Part shown: positions 16,954 to 25,255 of the stretch, piece after piece
Layout: the number at the start of each line of letters is the position of its first letter
How positions within the stretch are numbered: the first letter of the stretch is position 1
DNA from: Bauldia sp.
GTDB taxonomy: Bacteria > Pseudomonadota > Alphaproteobacteria > Rhizobiales > Kaistiaceae
Length of the DNA stretch: 64,000 bases
Assembly (NCBI GenBank): GCA_028284325.1
Contig: JANQRX010000008.1
Coordinates: forward strand, 1 to 64,000
Direction: 5' to 3'
The notes under the pieces: generated by a model
What the model saw: the letters and a program-made list of their open reading frames with translations, nothing else
Told to the model about the DNA's origin: nothing
Databases searched by the model: none
Made by a program: the position numbers and the translations under genes

Positions 16954-18696
16954 ATGACCAAGTTTGAAATGCTTGCGATCTTGCGGTTTCTGGAGGAAAC
17001 CCGCGCGCCGGGCCTCGATATCCTTGGCGTCGATGCGCGAGATCCCATCTGGATGATGTCGATCGCCCTGTTGCGTCGTCACTATTCCAACCAGAGCATA
17101 ACGATTTCGTCGCTCGCGCAATCCTCCGGCGCCGCGCGCACTACAGCCTTGCGGCAGATCGATCGCATGCTGGATTCCGGATTGGTGGAGCGGCGACAGG
17201 ACCGCCGGTCGCCCAAGCTCGTCTTCATAGAACCGACGGACCGGCTTCTCAGAAACTTTCACGAGTACTGCCTGGTGCTGAAACGACAGATCGGCGCCGT
17301 CTTCGGTCTGGGTCACAGCAGTGAAGGTGCCTTTGTCTTTGGCGCCGCGCATCTGAGCGCGCGCATCATTGGTGGGCCAACGAAACTGACCGCGTCACTT
17401 GGCATGGACGGGCCACTTCGCCTGCTGATCAAGGACGAGACCACATTCAAGGTGCTCACCCGGATGACGTCCGAGATGTCGGTCTTCCTGGGTATTCCGA
17501 TAGAATATGAGATGCTGGCCTACGAAGATCTGTACGCCAAGGTCGTCGCCAACAGTCGAGCCGCTGACTCAGCTTACGACATCATTGCGCTCGATATTCC
17601 CTGGCTCGGACGCATGGCAATTGAAGGGGCGCTCCATCCCTTCGACCAGGAACTGCAGCGCAGCCGTCTGAACCCATTCGATTTCTACGCGGCTGCCTGG
17701 GAGGGCGGACGCTGTCGCGGCCGTCAGTTCGGTATTCCGTTCTCACCGACGGCGGAGCTCCTTCTCTACCGGACCGACATCTTCGAGGCCCACGGCCTCG
17801 CCCCACCATCGTCACCTCAGGATGTCTTGCGCGCCGCCGAGGCGGTTCATGCGCCGAACGACGGCCTGTACGGCATTGCCTGGAACGCGGCCCGCGGTCA
17901 GCCCATGGGTCAGACCTTCATTCAGGTCATGGCGGCGTTTGGGTCGCCGCCAGTCAACCTTCAGCGCAATGGCGCCGGCTACGATCTCAACATGCCTTGG
18001 GAGGATCTTCGCCCCTCGTTGGACAACGAAGCGGGCGAGGCGACATTGGATTATCTGCAGAGGCTGGTGCGCTTTTCACCGCCCGATATCAAGGTCATGG
18101 ACTGGACCGCCCGCGGCGAGGCCTATCGGCACGGTTCGGCAGCGATGTGCTACGAGTGGTCGACTCGCACCATGAGTTTTGAGAGTGATCAGGAATCGCC
18201 GGCACGTGGTGCGACCGGATATCTGCCGCACCCTTCCCACGACAACGCCGCTCGGATTTCGCCAATGGGAGGCTGGGTGCTTTCCATTCCTTCGAACATC
18301 GACCCGTCGAGGCGGCGTGGCGCGTGGCGGGCGCTACAGTGGTTGGTCAGCCCCGAAATGAGCAAGTGCCTGATCCAGAATGGCAGTCCGGCCAAGTTTC
18401 TGCACAGCGTTTCGGCGGACCCGGAAGTGGCCGAGATGCAGCCGGTATTCAGCATCATGGACTCCATGGAAAAGCGTGGTCAGCTTCAGATTTGGCCTCG
18501 TCCGCCCATTCCGTTCATGACCTCAATGATGCGAATTGTGGGCGAAGAAATTCACGACGTTATCTGGGGTCAATCGTCTCAAAAAACCGTCCTTCGACGC
18601 ATTGAAGATCGGCTGTCGGCCAAGTTCGAAACCCTGACTTCCGCCGAGCCGGCGAGAGATAAGAACGATAATACTGCATACGCATCAGATGCTTAG
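16954..18696 (+). CDS. Fusion of winged-helix DNA-binding domain and sugar ABC binding-protein domain
   Basis: A 580-residue protein with two unlike parts. Residues 36-92 form a MarR-like winged helix (ITISSLAQSSGAARTTALRQIDRMLDSGLVERR). Residues 155-560 are a type 1 extracellular solute-binding domain, clearly paralogous to the true binding protein encoded next door: YDIIALDIPWLG versus YDLIAVDLPQFG, AWNAARGQPMGQTF versus CWNAARGTALGQTF, GGWVLSIPSNIDPSRR versus GGWYLSIPTNIDPDRV. There is no signal peptide and no clear membrane segment, so it should stay in the cytoplasm. The likely role is a regulator that senses the same ligand after import, made by copying the transporter's own receptor. 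It starts at ATG 16954. Confidence 0.85.
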   Translation: MTKFEMLAILRFLEETRAPGLDILGVDARDPIWMMSIALLRRHYSNQSITISSLAQSSGAARTTALRQIDRMLDSGLVERRQDRRSPKLVFIEPTDRLLRNFHEYCLVLKRQIGAVFGLGHSSEGAFVFGAAHLSARIIGGPTKLTASLGMDGPLRLLIKDETTFKVLTRMTSEMSVFLGIPIEYEMLAYEDLYAKVVANSRAADSAYDIIALDIPWLGRMAIEGALHPFDQELQRSRLNPFDFYAAAWEGGRCRGRQFGIPFSPTAELLLYRTDIFEAHGLAPPSSPQDVLRAAEAVHAPNDGLYGIAWNAARGQPMGQTFIQVMAAFGSPPVNLQRNGAGYDLNMPWEDLRPSLDNEAGEATLDYLQRLVRFSPPDIKVMDWTARGEAYRHGSAAMCYEWSTRTMSFESDQESPARGATGYLPHPSHDNAARISPMGGWVLSIPSNIDPSRRRGAWRALQWLVSPEMSKCLIQNGSPAKFLHSVSADPEVAEMQPVFSIMDSMEKRGQLQIWPRPPIPFMTSMMRIVGEEIHDVIWGQSSQKTVLRRIEDRLSAKFETLTSAEPARDKNDNTAYASDA

Positions 18697-18705
18697 ACGA
18701 TTTTT

Positions 18706-18720
18706 GTCCGAAACGGACAT
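18706..18720. promoter_or_regulatory. Palindrome TGTCCGAAACGGACA upstream of the binding-protein gene
   Basis: A perfect 6+3+6 inverted repeat lies 9 bases after the stop of the HTH-fusion gene and 108 bases before the binding-protein start. The stretch TTTTT precedes the stem on the plus strand rather than following it, so a plus-strand terminator is unlikely. Candidate operator for the fusion regulator or the RpiR protein; inferred from position and symmetry. Confidence 0.5.
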
Positions 18721-18828
18721 ACAACATCTTCCTGCGCCGGCGTCCAGCATTGAGTGTTCCGGCGGTGTGAGGCGTCACGCTCCGGCGATCGGCGTCCACC
18801 TCAATGGGAGGCAGATTGGAGGATCTAA

Positions 18829-20175
18829 ATGCTTCACTTCAACTCATCGAATCGTCTTCGCCATCTGGCGCTGGCGGCAGGCGCCGTCGGCGTCTTGGGC
18901 GCCGCGACGCCGGCCCTTGCCGATACAGTCCTTGAAGGCGAGACAATCCGCATTCTGGGTATCGGTGATCCGGTGTTCCAGGTCATGCAGAAGATTCACG
19001 GTGAACTGGAAGAGATGGCCGGCGGTACCGTCCAGCTCGACGTTCGTCCGTTCGACGTGCTGCGTCAGCAGGTGTTGCTGAACGCACAGAATGACCTGTC
19101 AAACTACGACCTGATCGCTGTCGATCTGCCGCAGTTTGGCGAGTACATGTCGTTCCTGACCGACCTCAATCCGCTGATTGAGGCCAATGGCTACGACGGT
19201 TCTGACTTCCACGATGTCGCTTGGACCGGCGCTCAGTTCGATGGCGCTCAGCTCGGCGTACCGCTTCAGCCGCATCCGGAAATCATGGCCTACCGCTCGG
19301 ATATCTTCGAGAAATACGGGCTCGACGCTCCGCAGACCCACGCTGACGTTCTGGCTGCGGGCGCAACGATCCAGGCCAACGAACCCGGCATGTCCGGCGT
19401 TTGCTGGAACGCCGCTCGTGGCACCGCTCTTGGTCAAACGTTCATCATGAACATGGGTGACTTTGGCGCGGCGCCGATCGACATGGAGAAGATCGGTGAC
19501 GACTTCAACATGGGCAACATCCAGCCTGAGAACATGCGTCCGACCATCGACACCGAAGCCGGTGCCGGCACGGCCGCCTATCTCGAGGCTCTGATGGACG
19601 TCTCCCCGCCAGGTATCCTCAATATGGCGTGGGACGAGCGTGTTCGCGTCTTTGCTCAGGGTGGCTGCGCCATGACCTACATCTGGTCGGGTCGTTCGGC
19701 GATCTACGAGCTCGACGAGAGCGCCCCTGCGCGCGGCAACGTTGGTTACGTTCCGCATCCGAGCGCCGATGGTTCGCCGAACCGTTCCACGCTTGGCGGC
19801 TGGTATCTGTCGATCCCGACCAACATCGATCCGGATCGTGTGGATCTCGCTTGGAAGGTCATCGAATGGCTGACCTCGGCCGACATGATTGCCGAGTACA
19901 CCAAGCACGGCAACTGCGTGTCGCCGCGCAAGTCGGTGAGCCAAGACGCTGAAGTCGCCGCGCGTTGCCCGTCGATTCCGGCCGTTGACCAGATGTCTGC
20001 TGATGGCTTCATTGCCGGCTGGCAGCGTCCTCCTGTTCCGGAGATCCAGAAAATCGTCGACGCGCTCGGCACCGAGATGCATCAGGTGCTGTCGGGTGAC
20101 AAGTCTTCGGCCGACGCTCTTGCCGAAGCCCATCGCCTGGTCGATCGCGAGATGCAGAAGGCCGGCTACTACTAG
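18829..20175 (+). CDS. Sugar/polyol ABC transporter substrate-binding protein (CUT1)
   Basis: A 448-residue periplasmic receptor of the SBP_bac_1 family. The signal peptide covers residues 1-31 and ends ALA before DTVLEG. GGAGG lies upstream of the ATG. The mature protein has TIRILGIGDPVFQVMQKIHGELEEMAGG at the N-terminus, CWNAARGTALGQTFIMNMGDFG in the middle and GGWYLSIPTNIDPDRVDLAWKVIEWL near the C-terminus. It supplies the two permeases and two ATPases that follow. Inositol or a related cyclitol is the most economical ligand given iolG, iolE and iolD nearby, but this is an inference. Confidence 0.93.
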   Translation: MLHFNSSNRLRHLALAAGAVGVLGAATPALADTVLEGETIRILGIGDPVFQVMQKIHGELEEMAGGTVQLDVRPFDVLRQQVLLNAQNDLSNYDLIAVDLPQFGEYMSFLTDLNPLIEANGYDGSDFHDVAWTGAQFDGAQLGVPLQPHPEIMAYRSDIFEKYGLDAPQTHADVLAAGATIQANEPGMSGVCWNAARGTALGQTFIMNMGDFGAAPIDMEKIGDDFNMGNIQPENMRPTIDTEAGAGTAAYLEALMDVSPPGILNMAWDERVRVFAQGGCAMTYIWSGRSAIYELDESAPARGNVGYVPHPSADGSPNRSTLGGWYLSIPTNIDPDRVDLAWKVIEWLTSADMIAEYTKHGNCVSPRKSVSQDAEVAARCPSIPAVDQMSADGFIAGWQRPPVPEIQKIVDALGTEMHQVLSGDKSSADALAEAHRLVDREMQKAGYY

Positions 20176-20200
20176 TCGCCGCTGTATTCTCAGCAAACCT

Positions 20201-20226
20201 GTCGGCGGCGGTTGACCGCCGCCGAC
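20201..20226 (+). other. Stem-loop between binding-protein and permease genes
   Basis: GTCGGCGGCGG and CCGCCGCCGAC form a perfect 11-bp stem with a TTGA tetraloop, 25 bases after the binding-protein stop. No T-run follows. Its place between receptor and permease genes matches intercistronic hairpins known (for example in malE-malF) to keep receptor mRNA more abundant. Confidence 0.7.
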
Positions 20227-20269
20227 ACCTTGATCGACCACAGAAATCTCTTTCGCCGCGGGTAGCGAG

Positions 20270-21148
20270 ATGTCTCAGAAAAGCGAAGCTCGGTGGACTG
20301 CGACCGTACTTGTTTCGCCGGCCGTTCTGGTGCTTGTGCTTCTGAACATCTTTCCGATCGCGTTCGCGGTGTACATCAGCTTGCGGCATTGGTCGCTCGC
20401 AAGCCCCAACCCGCCCAGATTCGCCGGCGACTTCAATTTCGCCGAACTGCTGGTCGATGACCGTTTCTTCAACTCACTGTGGGTGTCCGGCACCTTCGTG
20501 ACCCTCGGGGTCGTGATCCAGCTGCTGCTTGGCTTCGCGCTGGCCTTCGTTTTCAATTCCAAGCTGCGCGGCCTCGACACCCTTCGTCGCCTGTCGCTGC
20601 TGCCGATCATGACCATGCCGCTGGTCGTCGGTCTCGTGTGGTTCTACATGCTCAACGAGAACTTCGGCGTCATCAACTGGTTCGTGACGCTATTTGGTTC
20701 CGAGCGCTTGCCGTTCCTCACCGAGCGGACCCTGGCGATGCTGAGCATCGTTCTCGCGGACGTCTGGCAATGGACGCCATTCGTCACACTCGTCATCTTT
20801 GCGGCATTGCAATCATTGCCGGAGTATGTGTTCGAAGCGGGCCGCATGGATGGCCTGACCGAGCGTGAGATTTTCTTCCGCATTACGCTGCCGATGCTGC
20901 GGCCAGCAATCATTGTCGTCCTGATCATCCGTGCGATCGACGCGTTCCGGATGATCGAACTGATCTTCATGATGACCAAAGGCGGACCCGGTGGCGCCAC
21001 TGAAGTGCTGCCCTGGTACATCTACACGACCGGCTTCCTGTCCCTCGACCTTGGCTACGCCGCCGCCATGGCTGTCACCATGATCATATTGGTGACCCTG
21101 GCGGCACAGGTCTTCGTGCGGCAGATCGCCGATCCGGGGAAAAACTAG
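20270..21148 (+). CDS. Sugar ABC transporter permease (MalF-like, CUT1)
   Basis: A 292-residue inner-membrane permease. Hydrophobic segments include VLVSPAVLVLVLLNIFPIAFAVYISL at residues 12-37 and several more after VSGTFVTLGVVIQLLLGFALAFVF. The EAA loop that contacts the ATPase reads YVFEAGRMDGLTEREIFFRITLPMLRP near residue 190. It ends one base before the next permease gene begins. Pairs with the MalG-like protein. Confidence 0.92.
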   Translation: MSQKSEARWTATVLVSPAVLVLVLLNIFPIAFAVYISLRHWSLASPNPPRFAGDFNFAELLVDDRFFNSLWVSGTFVTLGVVIQLLLGFALAFVFNSKLRGLDTLRRLSLLPIMTMPLVVGLVWFYMLNENFGVINWFVTLFGSERLPFLTERTLAMLSIVLADVWQWTPFVTLVIFAALQSLPEYVFEAGRMDGLTEREIFFRITLPMLRPAIIVVLIIRAIDAFRMIELIFMMTKGGPGGATEVLPWYIYTTGFLSLDLGYAAAMAVTMIILVTLAAQVFVRQIADPGKN

Positions 21149-22012
21149 ATGTCAGCCGCCACATTATCCGACACTGGGGCGGTTCACCGTTTCCGCTTCG
21201 GTGACTACGCGCGCTATCTTGGCGCCGCCGTCTTTGTCGGCTTTTGCCTGTTCCCGTTCTACATGATCGTCTCCACGTCGGTGAAACCGGAAAGCGACAT
21301 TTTCTCGTTCCCGCCTTCGTGGGTGTTCGATATCACCTTCGAGAACTACCACTCCGCCTTGTTTGTGTTCGGCGGCTCGGGCGTCCTCCCATTCCTCATC
21401 AACAGCATCATCATCACCGCGGCCAGCACCGTGCTTGCCGTTGGCCTGGGCTCAATGGCTGCCTATGGCCTGACGCGCTTCAAAGTGGTCGCGGGCGACC
21501 ACCTGTTCTTCTTCATTCTTTCGACCCGTTTCGCGCCGCCGGTCGCCTTCATTGTTCCGCTGTACTTGATGATGCAGCGGTTTGGCCTGCTCGACACGCA
21601 CTTCGCATTAGTCGCGATTTACACGTCGATGAACCTGTCGCTGGTCGTTTGGGTCATCAGGGGCTTCTTTGAAGCCATCCCGATTGAAATTGAAGAGGCC
21701 GCGCAGATCGACGGGTACTCGCGTTGGCAAATCTTCACCAAGGTCGCGCTTCCGCTCGTCAAACCAGGACTGATCACGACATCCATCCTGTCGGCGATCT
21801 TGGCCTGGAACGAATTCCTGATCGCCACCGTCATCACACAAAGTAGTTCTGCAACCCTGCCTGTCTATCTCTCCAGCTTCTCAGGCTCGATGGGTCTTGA
21901 GTGGGGGCCGTATATGGCCGTCGGCGTGATGGGCGTGTTGCCGATCATGATCTTCACCCTCGTGTTGCAGCGTCACCTCGTACGCGGGCTGACCTTTGGC
22001 GCGGTGAGGTAG
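21149..22012 (+). CDS. Sugar ABC transporter permease (MalG-like, CUT1)
   Basis: A 287-residue permease starting directly after the stop of the MalF-like gene. Membrane segments are visible at GAAVFVGFCLFPFYMIVSTSV, FLINSIIITAASTVLAVGLGSMAAYGL and others. The EAA loop is IEIEEAAQIDGYSRWQIFTKVALPLVKPGL near residue 190. The C-terminus ends LVRGLTFGAVR, typical for MalG-type subunits. Together with the preceding permease it forms the membrane channel of the importer. Confidence 0.92.
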   Translation: MSAATLSDTGAVHRFRFGDYARYLGAAVFVGFCLFPFYMIVSTSVKPESDIFSFPPSWVFDITFENYHSALFVFGGSGVLPFLINSIIITAASTVLAVGLGSMAAYGLTRFKVVAGDHLFFFILSTRFAPPVAFIVPLYLMMQRFGLLDTHFALVAIYTSMNLSLVVWVIRGFFEAIPIEIEEAAQIDGYSRWQIFTKVALPLVKPGLITTSILSAILAWNEFLIATVITQSSSATLPVYLSSFSGSMGLEWGPYMAVGVMGVLPIMIFTLVLQRHLVRGLTFGAVR

Positions 22013-22017
22013 AAGAC

Positions 22018-23100
22018 ATGGCCCACGTTGAACTCAAGTCGGTCACAAAGACCTATCCCAACGGCGCCGTTGCGGTGAACGATCTCAACCTTGAGATCGC
22101 GACCGGCGAGTTTCTTTGCGTTCTCGGGCCATCGGGTTGCGGCAAATCTTCAACGCTACGGATGATCGCCGGCCTGGAGGAGATCAGCCACGGTCAGATC
22201 CTGATTGATGGGCAGAATGTCGTGGGCAAACCCGCCCGCGAACGCGACATTGCGATGGTGTTTGAGAACTACGCCCTCTACCCGCACCTCAACGTCTTCA
22301 ACAATGTGGCAATGCCGCTGGTCGCGCGACGGACCGATAAGCAGGAAATCAACGACCGGGTCACCCGCATCGCCGAGATGCTGGACATCACCGAGCACCT
22401 CGAGAAGCGCCCGGGCAAGCTGAGCGGCGGACAACGTCAGCGCGTTTCGCTGGCGCGCGCCATGATCAGACGGCCAGCGATGTTCCTGATGGACGAGCCG
22501 CTGGGTCATCTTGAGGAATACCTGCGCATCGAGCTCAGACGCGAGATCCGTGCGCTCCATGAATCGACGGGCGGGACAACCTGCTACATCACCCACGATC
22601 AGCAGGAAGCGGCCGCGGTGAGCGATCGGATCGCCGTCATGTCAGCCGGTGAATTGCAGCAGGTCGGCACGATGCACGATCTGATCAACAAGCCGGTCAA
22701 TCGATTTGTTGCCGAATTTGTCGGCGAAACGCCGATCTCGATCCTGGAGGATGTCTCCTTTGCCGACGGCCGCCTGACGATTGGCGATTACGCGATTGGC
22801 CTGAATGAGCAAGCCGCGGCCGCCTGCGCCGCGACGCCACCGGCGACTGTGGGCATTCGCCCCGCAGATTTTGTTCTGGGTGACGCCGACGCGACTGGCC
22901 TATCCGCTGTGGCTGAATCCGTTCAGCCCATGGGCGAAACCGCCATCGTGTTGTGCAAGACGGCGTGCGGGCCGGCAACCGTGCTGTTGGATCAAGTCGA
23001 TCTTCCGTCCGAGGGCGAAAGCGTCAGACTAGCTGTCGATCCCGATAATCTTCATCTCTTCGGCCCGGACGGCCTCAACATCATGTACCAGGGCTCGTAA
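22018..23100 (+). CDS. Sugar ABC transporter ATP-binding subunit 1 with altered Q-loop and D-loop
   Basis: A 360-residue MalK/UgpC-type ATPase. Walker A is GPSGCGKSS (37-45), signature LSGGQ (135-139), Walker B with catalytic Glu is FLMDE (156-160), and the switch histidine is in YITHD. Two coupling positions differ from the family: the Q-loop reads VFENYALYP (Glu83 instead of Gln) and the D-loop reads GHLEEYLR (Glu instead of Asp). The partner ATPase has the normal residues. The ORF track begins 39 codons too early; ATG at 22018 gives a standard N-terminus. A TOBE-like C-terminal domain follows residue 240. Probably forms a heterodimer with the next gene product. Confidence 0.9.
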   Translation: MAHVELKSVTKTYPNGAVAVNDLNLEIATGEFLCVLGPSGCGKSSTLRMIAGLEEISHGQILIDGQNVVGKPARERDIAMVFENYALYPHLNVFNNVAMPLVARRTDKQEINDRVTRIAEMLDITEHLEKRPGKLSGGQRQRVSLARAMIRRPAMFLMDEPLGHLEEYLRIELRREIRALHESTGGTTCYITHDQQEAAAVSDRIAVMSAGELQQVGTMHDLINKPVNRFVAEFVGETPISILEDVSFADGRLTIGDYAIGLNEQAAAACAATPPATVGIRPADFVLGDADATGLSAVAESVQPMGETAIVLCKTACGPATVLLDQVDLPSEGESVRLAVDPDNLHLFGPDGLNIMYQGS

Positions 23101-23103
23101 GCA

Positions 23104-24216
23104 ATGGTTGCCATCTCTGTTTCGGGCCTCTCCAAGTCGTTCGGCAACGTAAATGTCTTCGATGGACTCGACCTGACCATCCAAGACGGCAGCTATGTGT
23201 GTCTGCTTGGGCCTTCGGGCTGCGGCAAGACGACATTGATGCGCATCATCTCCGGCCTGGAAGAGGCCAATTCGGGGACGATTCGGTTCGGCTCGGAGGA
23301 TGTGGGCACGCTGACCAGCGCCCGGCGCGACGTGGGCATGGCTTTCCAGAATTATGCGCTCTATCCCCACCTTACCGTCGCCCAGAACCTGGAGTTCCCG
23401 CTTAAGTCGCCCATGCGTCGCAGCGAGTGGCCGGCCCAACGGGTGCGAGAACGGATCAGTGAGATTGCCGACCTGCTGCAGATCACACCGCTACTCGATC
23501 GCAACATCAATCAGCTGAGCGGCGGTCAGCAACAGCGTGTGTCTTTGGGACGCTCCCTCGTGCGGCACCCCAAAGTGCTGCTCCTCGACGAGCCCTTGAC
23601 CCATTTGGACGCCCGCTTGCGCTACGCCATGCGTTCCGAACTCAAGCGCATCCACAAAATCATGAAGACCACCACGATCCATGTGACGCACGACCAGCAG
23701 GAAGCTGTCGCGATTGCAGACGAGCTCGTGGTGATGCGCGGTGGCCGTATCGAGCAGGCGGCACCCGCAATGAGCGTTTACTCGGATCCCGACACCAGTT
23801 TTGTCGCGAGCTTCATCGGCGACCCGCCTCGTACCCTGCTGAATGTACAGGTTACGCAGGCCGGCGACCGCCTGGCCGCGCAACTTGACGACGGGACAGT
23901 GCTTCGACTTCCCGACGGCCTGCAAGCCGCCCAAAAAGGCTCTACCCCCGACCGCCTCACGCTCGCTCTTCCGGCCAGCAGTTTCAGCTTGTCCGACCCG
24001 AGCCAGGACTCCGACGCCGTTGAGGGGACCGTTCGCGCCCACGAGATGATTGATGACGCACAGCGAATCGTCATCGAAGTGAGCGGCCAGCGCATTCATC
24101 TTCATACCGACCGGCCGCAGAAGGTGGCGAACGGCGACCGTCTGAGTGTCCATACGGACACCAGTGGCGCCATGCTGTTCGACCATTCCACAGGCCGGCG
24201 ATTGGCGACGAACTGA
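23104..24216 (+). CDS. Sugar ABC transporter ATP-binding subunit 2
   Basis: A 370-residue MalK/UgpC-type ATPase with a complete motif set: Walker A GPSGCGKTT (36-44), Q-loop FQNYALYPH (Gln82), signature LSGGQ (138-142), Walker B LLLDE (159-163), D-loop HLDA, and THD for the switch. A TOBE-like domain occupies the C-terminal third. It starts three bases after the stop of ATPase 1. Two distinct ATPases in one importer also occur in the rhizobial glycerol system GlpSTPQV, so a heterodimeric ATPase is plausible here. Confidence 0.92.
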   Translation: MVAISVSGLSKSFGNVNVFDGLDLTIQDGSYVCLLGPSGCGKTTLMRIISGLEEANSGTIRFGSEDVGTLTSARRDVGMAFQNYALYPHLTVAQNLEFPLKSPMRRSEWPAQRVRERISEIADLLQITPLLDRNINQLSGGQQQRVSLGRSLVRHPKVLLLDEPLTHLDARLRYAMRSELKRIHKIMKTTTIHVTHDQQEAVAIADELVVMRGGRIEQAAPAMSVYSDPDTSFVASFIGDPPRTLLNVQVTQAGDRLAAQLDDGTVLRLPDGLQAAQKGSTPDRLTLALPASSFSLSDPSQDSDAVEGTVRAHEMIDDAQRIVIEVSGQRIHLHTDRPQKVANGDRLSVHTDTSGAMLFDHSTGRRLATN

Positions 24217-24230
24217 TCGAAGGGGGGATC

Positions 24231-25238
24231 ATGAGCTCCATTGGTATTTCAGTCTTCGGAGCCGGCCGCATAGGCCAGCTTCACGCCGCCAACATTGCGG
24301 CCAACCCACGCGCTAGCCTGATCAGCGTCGTGGACGTCGTGGAGGAAGCAGCGTCAAAGCTTGCTGTCCAATACGGTGCACGTGGTGAAACCGACATTGC
24401 GTCGGCGTTGGCCGCGCCGGAGGTCGACGCCGTCATCATCGGTGCTCCAACGACGTTGCACGTCGATATGATTCTCGCATCGGCGCGCGCCGGCAAAGCC
24501 GTCTTCTGCGAGAAGCCCATCGATCTCGACATCGCACGCGTCGATGCCTGCCTCGCCGAACTCTCTACGCTCAACGTCCCCTTCGCTGTCGGCTTCAACC
24601 GTCGGTTTGACCCGACCATCCAGAAACTGAAGGAGGCGATCGACGGCAGCGACGTCGGTAATGTCGAGATCGTAGTGATTACGAGCCGCGACCCGGCTCC
24701 GCCGCCGGTCGAATACGTCCGGACCTCCGGCGGTTATTTCCGCGACAGCACAATCCATGACCTTGATCTCGCCGCCTGGCTGATGGGCGATGAGATCGTC
24801 GAGGTGAGCGCCTTCGGCAGCAACCAGGTCGATCCAGAGATCAAGGACGCCGGCGATTTCGATACCGCCGTCACCAGTCTCAAGACAGCCAGCGGCAAGC
24901 TGTGCCTCATCAACAACTCCCGCCGGGCCGTGTACGGCTTCGACCAGAGGGTCGAGGTCTTTGGCTCCAAGGGTATGCTGCAGACATCCAACCAACTGGA
25001 CAGCGGCCTGCTCCGGTTCACAGATACAGCCACATCCTCCCAAGATCGGCTGAAACTGTTCTTCCTGGAAAGGTACGAACAGAGCTTCGAGATAGAACTC
25101 GATGATTTTCTCGACGCGCTTGAAAGTGGCCAGGCACCATCGGTGGGCGCCGAAGACGGCCGTAGAGCACTCGTACTGGCCGACGCCGCCCAAAAAAGTG
25201 CCGAAACCGGCGCGGCCGTTCGCCTGACTTCGGACTGA
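24231..25238 (+). CDS. iolG: Inositol 2-dehydrogenase
   Basis: A 335-residue Gfo/Idh/MocA enzyme of the IolG type, oxidising myo-inositol to scyllo-inosose with NAD. Rossmann loop VFGAGRIGQLHAANIA (8-23); catalytic lysine in FCEKPIDLD (about 97); GFNRRFDPTIQKLKEAI (about 122); and the catalytic Asp-His region GGYFRDSTIHDLDLAAWLMGDE near residue 170, which is diagnostic for IolG. GGGG lies upstream of the ATG. It follows the transporter genes closely, and its product is the substrate of IolE at 8564. Confidence 0.9.
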   Translation: MSSIGISVFGAGRIGQLHAANIAANPRASLISVVDVVEEAASKLAVQYGARGETDIASALAAPEVDAVIIGAPTTLHVDMILASARAGKAVFCEKPIDLDIARVDACLAELSTLNVPFAVGFNRRFDPTIQKLKEAIDGSDVGNVEIVVITSRDPAPPPVEYVRTSGGYFRDSTIHDLDLAAWLMGDEIVEVSAFGSNQVDPEIKDAGDFDTAVTSLKTASGKLCLINNSRRAVYGFDQRVEVFGSKGMLQTSNQLDSGLLRFTDTATSSQDRLKLFFLERYEQSFEIELDDFLDALESGQAPSVGAEDGRRALVLADAAQKSAETGAAVRLTSD

Positions 25239-25255
25239 CGACAGGGGGTCATCAC

